Origin: JBFFXF01 sp041569895
GTDB taxonomy: Bacteria; Planctomycetota; UBA8108; JACQVS01
Direction of reading: 5' to 3'
Assembly: GCA_041569895.1 (NCBI GenBank)
Contig: JBFFXF010000081.1
Location: 1 to 27,984, forward strand
DNA length: 27,984 bases
Shown here in pieces: positions 22,949-27,984 of this stretch. Each line of letters starts with the position of its first letter. Positions within the stretch are counted from its first letter, which is position 1. The notes below the pieces were generated by a model. That model was not told where the DNA came from, searched no databases, and saw only the letters and a list, made by a program, of their open reading frames with translations. Both the position numbers and the translations under genes were made by a program.

Positions 22949-23035
22949 CGACCATGGCCGTGGACTGTCCCACCTTCCCGAGCGCGCGTCTCGGAGCCCA
23001 CGCCCGTGGACTCTTGCGCCGACGACCGGACGATG

Positions 23036-23068
23036 AAAAAAACCCCCGCGGACCCGGGGCCGCGGGGG
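23036..23068 (-). terminator. Intrinsic terminator of the tRNA-Pro gene
   Basis: Minus strand: stem CCCCCGCGG/CCGCGGGGG (23060-23068 with 23043-23051), an 8-base loop, then seven T (23042-23036). It lies 10 bases after the CCA end of the tRNA. Confidence 0.88.
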
Positions 23069-23077
23069 CTCTGTTTG

Positions 23078-23155
23078 TGGTCGGGGTGATTGGATTTGAA
23101 CCAACGACCTCTGCGTCCCGAACGCAGCGCTCTAGCCAAGCTGAGCTACACCCCG
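23078..23155 (-). tRNA. tRNA-Pro, anticodon CGG
   Basis: A full cloverleaf is read on the minus strand: acceptor CGGGGTG paired with CACCCCG, D arm GCTC...GAGC, anticodon stem CTGCG/CGCAG with loop TTCGGGA (anticodon CGG, codon CCG), T arm GTTGG/CCAAT with loop TTCAAAT, discriminator A and an encoded CCA end. The length is 78 nt. It sits 74 bp after the DUF4412-like gene on the same strand and is followed by its own terminator. The conserved C1-G72 pair fits tRNA-Pro. Confidence 0.96.
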
Positions 23156-23229
23156 GTCGGTGCGCGCCCCATGGGGACGCGCCGGAGAATCGGCGAGTGT
23201 AGCGTCCGCCCGATGGAGCGTCAACGGGA

Positions 23230-24255
23230 TTACGGCGCCTTTTTCCCGCCCTCGGCCTCTCGCCGGAACGCCTCATCGAGTCTCGCCTTCAACCGCTCCC
23301 GCATGGTCTTCTTGCAGGCCTTGGAGCAGGTGCGGAATTCTTCACGCGTCAGCGGGTCGAAGTGGATGCCGCCACCGGGGCGCTCCCATTCCATCTCCGA
23401 GCCGCAGATCGGGCAGGCGACGATCCCGGAAGCCTGCTCCACCTTGCGATACTCCTCGCTGACGTCGAACACGGCCGGCGAGACCGAGAGTCCGCGGTCG
23501 ATCGCCGTGCAGCGAGCCTCGATATCGTACGCCGGCGCCGCCGTGACCACCGTGATCCTGGCGGCCAGCGGCAGTCCAGCGATCGGCCGCACCTTCGCGA
23601 GGACCTCCTTCGAGAACGCTCCCAGGCTCCGATAGAGCTCGTAAAAGCTCGCCCCGCCCTCGATCTCCGCGGTGACCCACGCGCGAATCACCTCCCGTCC
23701 GTTCTCGGTGACGATGACCTCCTCGCAGCCGTGGCCGAGGATCTCCCGCGTCCCGCCCCGCCTCACGGTCACCTCGCGCTTGCCGTCCGCCCGGAGGTGA
23801 TTCTCCGCGAGCACCTTCCTGCGGGCGGCCTCGGGGAGCGACCGCGACTTGAGGGTCAGCTGGAGCTCCATCTGGTCGCGCTCCGCCTGCAGGCGGCTCA
23901 GGTCGGCGTCGCGCACACGGTAAACGCGTTCGGTATCGTCGACCTCGTAGATCACCTGCGGCTCGCGATCGAGCCTCAATATGACCCGGGTGAACTCGCT
24001 GCCGGCGAGCCCGATCCCCCGCTGTCCCGCGCGGGGGTCCGGAAGCGACTCGAGCAAGACGCGCTTGCCGGCGGTGTCGAGCGTCAGGCGCTGGCGAGAC
24101 ACCGCGTCCTCCGCCATGCCGGGAATGCCGGAGATCTCCTGCTCGACGACGAGCACGGGCACCGCGGGGCGCGGCGCGTCCCCGGCGCGTCCGGCACGTC
24201 CCCCGACGACGACGAGCGCGAGAACGAGGACGGCGGAAAGGACTCGAAAGCGCAT
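23230..24255 (-). CDS. Secreted DUF4412-like protein with C-terminal four-Cys domain
   Basis: The 341-residue protein has a signal peptide (1-25). Residues about 33-260 resemble DUF4412-type exported proteins, with the pattern ILGHGCEEVIVTENG (172-186) followed by AWVTAEIEGG. After a short linker, CPIC (Cys281, 284) and CSKAC (Cys310, 314) form a likely zinc or other metal site of YHS/TRASH type, followed by a basic tail. That pairing of an exported domain with a cysteine metal site is unusual. ATG 24255 has GGAGGA seven bases upstream; the longer frame to 24522 crosses a DNA repeat and is rejected. Function unknown. Confidence 0.85.
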   Translation of the reverse strand: MRFRVLSAVLVLALVVVGGRAGRAGDAPRPAVPVLVVEQEISGIPGMAEDAVSRQRLTLDTAGKRVLLESLPDPRAGQRGIGLAGSEFTRVILRLDREPQVIYEVDDTERVYRVRDADLSRLQAERDQMELQLTLKSRSLPEAARRKVLAENHLRADGKREVTVRRGGTREILGHGCEEVIVTENGREVIRAWVTAEIEGGASFYELYRSLGAFSKEVLAKVRPIAGLPLAARITVVTAAPAYDIEARCTAIDRGLSVSPAVFDVSEEYRKVEQASGIVACPICGSEMEWERPGGGIHFDPLTREEFRTCSKACKKTMRERLKARLDEAFRREAEGGKKAP

Positions 24256-24342
24256 CGCGGACTCCTCCGTTCTGGCGGTTGGCCGGCCCCGTCGTTGGAA
24301 CGCACCGGCCGGGAACGACTTGCGACTCGTGCCGCACGCGGT

Positions 24343-24394
24343 GCCGTGCCGCGACGCCGTGCCGCGACGCCGTGCCGCGACGCCGTGCCGCGAC
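24343..24394. repeat. 13-bp perfect tandem repeat (x4)
   Basis: Four identical copies of GCCGTGCCGCGAC lie head to tail, followed by a partial unit, about 90 bp upstream of the minus-strand gene start. The unit is not a multiple of three and the array is outside the accepted genes. Confidence 0.9.
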
Positions 24395-24515
24395 GCCGGC
24401 GACCGGGCCGCGACGACGTCCGACATCCACGCCGCTCCGGCGCCCCGGGATTCTACGTCCTCCACCCGGGGCGCACAAGTTCTGCGCAGGCCGCCACCCG
24501 GCCCGCCCCGCGCCC

Positions 24516-24543
24516 TTGTCAACCTCGCTCTCCTTGCTACAAT
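24516..24543 (+). promoter_or_regulatory. Promoter of the dockerin-like protein gene
   Basis: -35 TTGTCA (24516-24521), 16-bp spacer, and -10 TACAAT (24538-24543) preceded by TGC, an extended -10. Both boxes match the sigma70 consensus in at least four of six positions. Confidence 0.7.
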
Positions 24544-24677
24544 ACTGCGGGTCGGAGGGGTGGCGTCCGCGACGCGTCAGTCGCTTCGCGGCGGTCTCGG
24601 AGAGGTGTCGGACGTTTCCTTGGGTCCGCGTCCGCGCTGGTGTCTCCGGGAACCCGTCCACGTAGAGGAGAACCAGA

Positions 24678-25844
24678 ATGATCAGGTCAGCCAGGTGCGT
24701 CCGCCGGGGTCTCGTTGGGGTGATCGTCTCGACCTTGATGCTCACCGTCGCGGCCGACGGCGTCGCTCAGGATCCGTGCGAGTTCACGCGCGGCAACGTC
24801 ACGGACGAGACCGGGCTCAACGTCGTCGATCTCAACGACGCCGTCGACCTCCTCGGATACCTCTTCCTGGCCACCGCCGGCGCCACTCCCGAATGCCGTG
24901 ACGCCGCCGACGTCAACGACAACGGCTTTGTCGAGCTCGGCGACTATCTGTTCCTGGTCAACTTCCTGGTCCACGATGGCCCGCCGCCGCCGCCTCCATT
25001 CCCCGACATGGGCGTCGACCCGACGCCGGGGATCTCCGTTCCCGACGTCCGTGACGAGCGGTTCATCTTCAAGATCGGCAACGCGATCGGGTTCCCCTCG
25101 AACACCGGACTCGAGATCCCGCTGATGATCACCAACGGTCTCGGCATCGAGGGCTTCCAGATGGTCTTCGAGTACGACGGCACGGCGCTCCGCATCGACG
25201 AGTTCCGCCTCGAGGAGACCGTGCTCGCCCAGTACTCCGACCGCTCGTACATCATCTACCAGTTCTTCAACCGCGACGGCGTCTCCCACGCCGGGCTGTC
25301 GGCGCTCCTCAACTACGACCCGCCGCTCAGCGGCCAGACGATCGCCCCGGGCGAGGACCAGCTCGTCGCCGTCATAGTGGTCGGCGTGCAGCTGACCGCC
25401 GAGCCGAAGCAGACGACGCGCATTCGATTCGTCGACGGCGTGACGTTCCCGGGCTCCAAGCTGCCCGAGGAACGGCTCGCACCGATCCACAACTTCGTCG
25501 TGCTCTCGAACGACGTCCTGCGGCCGGTCTTCTCCGTGGACCCCGGCAACGGGACCGTCGTCATCGAAACCGGGTTCATCCGTGGCGACACAAACCAGGA
25601 TCGACGCGTCGATATCTCCGACTCGGTCTTCCTGCTGCAATACCTCTTCTATGGCGGTAGCGCCCCCGTGTGTGACGACGCGGCGGACATCAACAACGAC
25701 TCGAAGATCGACATCGCCGACGCGATCTTCATCCTCAACTACCTCTTCCGGGGAAGCGCTCAACCGCCCGCGCCGTTCCCGGCGCCCGGTCTCGACCCCG
25801 AGATCGGCAACGCGGAGGTCGATCCGCTCGACTGCGACCAGTGA
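24678..25844 (+). CDS. Secreted protein: dockerin-like, cohesin-like, dockerin-like modules
   Basis: The 388-residue protein has a signal peptide (1-30). Residues 35-115 form a first pair of dockerin-type EF-hand repeats (VVDLNDAVDLLGYLF; AADVNDNGFVELGDYLFLVNFL). Residues about 128-296 look like a beta-sandwich of the cohesin type (FKIGNAIGFPSN, EIPLMITNGLGIEGFQMVFEYDGTALRIDE read in two parts). Residues 300-388 form a second pair with clear calcium loops (GDTNQDRRVDISD; ADINNDSKIDIADA) and the CxDAADxN pattern common in planctomycetes. Cysteines are few and may pair. GAGGAG (24665-24670) lies seven bases before ATG 24678. The cohesin call is by pattern and needs a structure-based test. No enzyme domain is present, so a binding or scaffolding role is likely. 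Confidence 0.88.
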   Translation: MIRSARCVRRGLVGVIVSTLMLTVAADGVAQDPCEFTRGNVTDETGLNVVDLNDAVDLLGYLFLATAGATPECRDAADVNDNGFVELGDYLFLVNFLVHDGPPPPPPFPDMGVDPTPGISVPDVRDERFIFKIGNAIGFPSNTGLEIPLMITNGLGIEGFQMVFEYDGTALRIDEFRLEETVLAQYSDRSYIIYQFFNRDGVSHAGLSALLNYDPPLSGQTIAPGEDQLVAVIVVGVQLTAEPKQTTRIRFVDGVTFPGSKLPEERLAPIHNFVVLSNDVLRPVFSVDPGNGTVVIETGFIRGDTNQDRRVDISDSVFLLQYLFYGGSAPVCDDAADINNDSKIDIADAIFILNYLFRGSAQPPAPFPAPGLDPEIGNAEVDPLDCDQ

Positions 25845-25857
25845 GCCCGAGCTCGTC

Positions 25858-26661
25858 TCACTCCGCCCGGCGGCGTCGACAGCGGAACTCCGAATAGAGT
25901 CGGCCGACGTTCTCCTCCTCCCACCGCTGCGCGCGCTCGAAGTCGGGGAAGCAGCGCTCGCGCTGCCGGAACTCGAGCGGATGGTGCACCCACCGTCCGC
26001 ACGAGCGGCTGATCGGCATGAGCTCGTGCAGCAGCTCGTGGAAGACGATGAACTCGAGGTAGAAGAGGGGAACTCGGGCGTCATCGAGCAGCCGGTTGAT
26101 GACGATCAGGTTCGGGTAGGGCGGTGGACTCGGCACCCACTTGCCCATGAGCGTCCGGTGGACGCGCCGCGTCCAGGCGATGTCCGGTGTGGTCTTCAGC
26201 TCCTGGACGTGTCCCCGTCGCACGCGTCGCATCACCGACTTGAGGTCGAATGCGCTGCCGCGTGGCGGCAGGCGGCGGTTCTCGGGGTAGAGCGAGAGCG
26301 TCTTCTCGCGGTGTTTCTCCACGAAGTCCATCAGGTCCGCGCGGATCCGGCGGCTGGTCTTCTTGCGGACGCGCAGGAAGCAGAACCGCACGAGGTCCTC
26401 GAGGAGCCACGCCGGGGCCTGGGCGAAGAGGTGGTGCACGCGGAGGTGGATCGTGCCGGCGCGCTCGTACTTCGAGACCATCGTGCAGGTGTTGTTCGTG
26501 AAGCTGACCTTGACGTGCCCCGACGTGCCCGGGCGGAGTCGATCGATCAGCTCGCGAAGCTGGCGTTCGGCCGCCACCAGAACCGTGCTGTTCTGCCAGC
26601 GGCCATCCGTCGCCGGGGCACGAAAGGGGGACGTGGAGTATGGTCTGTGAGGCGTCGGCAT
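25858..26661 (-). CDS. SprT-like zinc metalloprotease
   Basis: The 267-residue protein shows the zinc-protease motif HELLH (208-212) inside IVFHELLHELMP, and HH at 226-227 could give the third ligand. The pattern resembles SprT-like/M48-type proteins, but the exact family is not certain. There is no signal peptide or membrane segment, so it is probably cytoplasmic. Two thirds of the protein precede the motif and have a basic, Arg-rich middle. ATG 26661 has AGGAG eight bases upstream and a promoter 90 bp away. It converges on the dockerin-like gene, with only 13 bp between the stops. Confidence 0.82.
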   Translation of the reverse strand: MPTPHRPYSTSPFRAPATDGRWQNSTVLVAAERQLRELIDRLRPGTSGHVKVSFTNNTCTMVSKYERAGTIHLRVHHLFAQAPAWLLEDLVRFCFLRVRKKTSRRIRADLMDFVEKHREKTLSLYPENRRLPPRGSAFDLKSVMRRVRRGHVQELKTTPDIAWTRRVHRTLMGKWVPSPPPYPNLIVINRLLDDARVPLFYLEFIVFHELLHELMPISRSCGRWVHHPLEFRQRERCFPDFERAQRWEEENVGRLYSEFRCRRRRAE

Positions 26662-26760
26662 GCTGCGCTCTCCTCTCTCTTCACTTCCGCGCGATCCACG
26701 CCCGACCTCCGACCGCACCTCCGACCGCTGGGCGCGCGCGCAGTCTCTCTTCCGACCTCC

Positions 26761-26789
26761 AAGATAGTGATGGGCTGGCCGCGTTGCAA
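26761..26789 (-). promoter_or_regulatory. Promoter of the SprT-like gene
   Basis: Minus strand: -35 TTGCAA (26784-26789), 17-bp spacer, -10 TATCTT (26761-26766). It lies about 100 bp upstream of ATG 26661. Confidence 0.55.
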
Positions 26790-26839
26790 ACGATTTAGCG
26801 GAACGTCGGTCACGGAGAGGTGGAGATAAAGAGGTGGGC

Positions 26840-27325
26840 TCAGCTGCCCGCCGCGCGTGGTGAGCTCTCGACGCTGCGGAGCTCGATCGTGCCGGAGTCG
26901 AGCCCGAGGATCCGTTGCACGCCGCGATCGATGGCGCCGAGGCTGCCGACATACTCCGCGTCCGGATCGGTCTTGCCGCTGATGATGTCGAAGCTGCGCG
27001 TGTACCGATATGCCTGCAGGTCGGGCAGCATGAAACCGACGGTCCTGTCCTTGAGATCGTGGACGTAGTAGATCTCCTTGCCGGGACGGATCACCTTGTG
27101 CAGCATGCCGACTCGCTCGACGACGCGCTTGCCCGTGCTGATGTCGACGTGGAGGACGTCATACCACTCGTGCAGCTCGTCACGCGAGACGCCGTCGTCT
27201 CGAACGGGAGCCGCCGAGCGGGGAGCGCTCGGAGCGCGAACGCAGCCTGCGAGCACGAGCGTCACGACAAGCGCGATTCCGCAACACACCCCGGATCGTC
27301 GAATGAACGGCATGGTCTCTTTCAT
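26840..27325 (-). CDS. Small lipoprotein of unknown function
   Basis: The 161-residue protein has a lipobox LVLAGC (Cys28) after a basic N-terminus. The mature part (about 130 residues) is mixed alpha/beta with no recognised domain. ATG 27325 has GGAAAG five bases upstream; ATG 27313 is a possible alternative. It is transcribed from a promoter at 27421-27449. It is followed on the same strand by the SprT-like gene, but that gene has its own promoter. Confidence 0.75.
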   Translation of the reverse strand: MKETMPFIRRSGVCCGIALVVTLVLAGCVRAPSAPRSAAPVRDDGVSRDELHEWYDVLHVDISTGKRVVERVGMLHKVIRPGKEIYYVHDLKDRTVGFMLPDLQAYRYTRSFDIISGKTDPDAEYVGSLGAIDRGVQRILGLDSGTIELRSVESSPRAAGS

Positions 27326-27617
27326 GTGGCTTTCCGGAATCAGGGACGCAGAACGGAAATCGCCAGGAACACAGCCGGCACCACGGAACCGAGCGCTCCG
27401 GCGCGGGAAGCGTTACCGCCAGTCTACGCCATCCGGCCCCGGTTGTAAATCGCAGCAAGCAGGCACGCTCCGTGCGCGCCGCCGCCCGCGGGAATGGGGC
27501 AAGGATTCGTCCGGCGCTGTCCGATATCGTGATGCGGCTCTTCTTGGACCGCACCTTTCGTGACTCCATCAACTCTCGAAGCGACACTTTAGAGGAGCGA
27601 CGGCCAGCTCTGCCGGC
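27326..27617. other. Divergent intergenic region, 292 bp
   Basis: The minus-strand lipoprotein promoter at 27421-27449 is the only firm signal. On the + strand AGAGGAG at 27591-27597 could be a ribosome site for the gene at 27618 but is about 20 bases from its ATG. Nothing else is evident. Confidence 0.5.
27421..27449 (-). promoter_or_regulatory. Promoter of the small lipoprotein gene
   Basis: Minus strand: -35 TTTACA (27444-27449, five of six), 17-bp spacer, -10 TAGACT (27421-27426, four of six). Predicted +1 is near 27414, giving a leader of about 90 nt. Confidence 0.6.
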
Positions 27618-27984
27618 ATGGTGAGTCCGCTCGGGAAACTCGTTCGCGTGGCACGACGGCGCTGGATCTGGATCTTCGCCGCGGTCGCGGTCGCCGTCGC
27701 CTCGTACGAGCTCTGGATGCGCTTTCTGGCGCCGAAGGATTTCGTCGCGGCCGCCTCGCTTCGCATACGGCTCGCCGACGCTCCGCCCGCCTCGACGGCG
27801 GCGGGAGAGGTGGTTCCGGACCAGTTCCAGAAGCGCGTCGTCGATCCGGAGGTGATCCGACTCGCGCTGTCCGCGGTGGGGCACGACGCGAACTCTCACG
27901 GCGTCGCCGGCGCCGGTGGCGTCGAGGACCCCGCACGCGGCGCCCGCCCGACGGTCACTGTCGGCGGCGCCGGCGAGCGGGACG
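27618..27984 (+). CDS. N-terminus of a membrane protein, possibly Wzz/chain-length type (partial)
   Basis: The frame is open from ATG 27618 to the window end (122 codons). A basic start (MVSPLGKLVRVARRR) precedes one transmembrane segment, IFAAVAVAVASYELW, followed by a periplasmic-type region (FVAAASLRIRLADAPP). That layout, a short cytoplasmic arm with one helix and a long outside part, resembles polysaccharide chain-length regulators and exopolysaccharide tyrosine-kinase adaptors. The name is therefore a guess; the C-terminal half is missing. No Shine-Dalgarno at proper distance is seen. Confidence 0.55.
   Translation, partial: MVSPLGKLVRVARRRWIWIFAAVAVAVASYELWMRFLAPKDFVAAASLRIRLADAPPASTAAGEVVPDQFQKRVVDPEVIRLALSAVGHDANSHGVAGAGGVEDPARGARPTVTVGGAGERD

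Larger units (their letters stand above)
22567..23077. other. 511-bp intergenic region with repeats and RNA signals
   Basis: Between the desulfurase gene and tRNA-Pro. From left: an A-rich stretch (22615-22641) that is the T tail of a minus-strand terminator, a minus-strand promoter-like pair (22701-22728), an inverted repeat ACAGTG/CACTGT (22781-22797), an imperfect CGACGCCACTC tandem repeat (22882-22948), three CCGTGGAC strings (near 22870, 22962, 23004), and the tRNA terminator (23036-23068). TTCTCCACA at 22775-22783 resembles a DnaA box with one mismatch. Frames here read low-complexity protein and are not credible genes. Confidence 0.6.
24256..24677. other. Divergent intergenic region, 422 bp
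   Basis: This separates the DUF4412-like gene (minus) from the dockerin-like protein gene (+). It contains a perfect 13-bp tandem repeat (24343-24394), a good + strand promoter (24516-24543) and a leader of about 128 nt. I see no protein gene or known RNA family. Confidence 0.6.

Noticed and set aside
22815..23036. 73-codon + strand frame in the desulfurase-tRNA gap
   Set aside because: Its residues are read from the C-rich tandem repeat; low complexity and no homology pattern.
23230..24522. Extension of the DUF4412-like gene to 24522
   Set aside because: The extra part translates the 13-bp repeat; GGAGGA and a signal peptide support ATG 24255.

Overview
This window is about 28 kb of high-GC bacterial chromosome. 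It is most likely from an uncultured Planctomycetota bacterium. The strongest pointer is a secreted protein (24678-25844) with paired dockerin-like EF-hand repeats of the type abundant in planctomycete proteins. Supporting signs are a very large Ser/Thr kinase-ATPase-TPR protein, a VIT/vWA protein and several orphan lipoproteins. The assignment is inferred from family content; no rRNA is present. I see no CRISPR array, insertion sequence, phage gene or plasmid gene.

Layout. The first 70 bases are the 3' end of a + strand gene, followed by a G-quadruplex/C-rich hexamer repeat and a small-RNA-like locus ending in a textbook terminator at 380-418. A minus-strand set follows: a sigma54-activator-like AAA+ protein (2316-3446), a lipoprotein (1537-2286) and rlmN (463-1518). 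Divergently transcribed are dprA (3677-4810), a second copy of the hexamer repeat, and a 1391-residue kinase (4999-9174).

The translation core runs + strand from 9335 to 16238: aspS, infC, rpmI, rplT, pheS, pheT. infC appears to start with AUU at 11308. rpmI has its own promoter, a long leader and a triplicated 14-bp element ending one base before its AUG.

The envelope part includes a TPR lipoprotein (minus, 16300-17283), a LysM + L,D-transpeptidase (17624-18910), a VIT/vWA secreted protein (19077-21368) and a cysteine desulfurase (21373-22566). A 511-bp intergenic region follows, with an orphan minus-strand terminator, repeats and an inverted repeat, then tRNA-Pro(CGG) on the minus strand with its own terminator.

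The last part holds a secreted DUF4412-like protein with a C-terminal four-cysteine domain (minus), the dockerin/cohesin-like secreted protein (+), a SprT-like zinc protease (minus), a small lipoprotein (minus), and the start of a membrane protein resembling a polysaccharide chain-length regulator (+, cut by the window end).

Regulation visible in the sequence: recognisable -35/-10 promoters, commonly with a TACAAT-type -10; Shine-Dalgarno sites before about half the genes; and three genes whose -10 hexamer ends exactly six bases before ATG, suggesting leaderless transcripts. The most notable points are the AUU-started infC, the leaderless pattern, the Walker-B-defective activator, the G-quadruplex repeats, and two candidate small RNAs.
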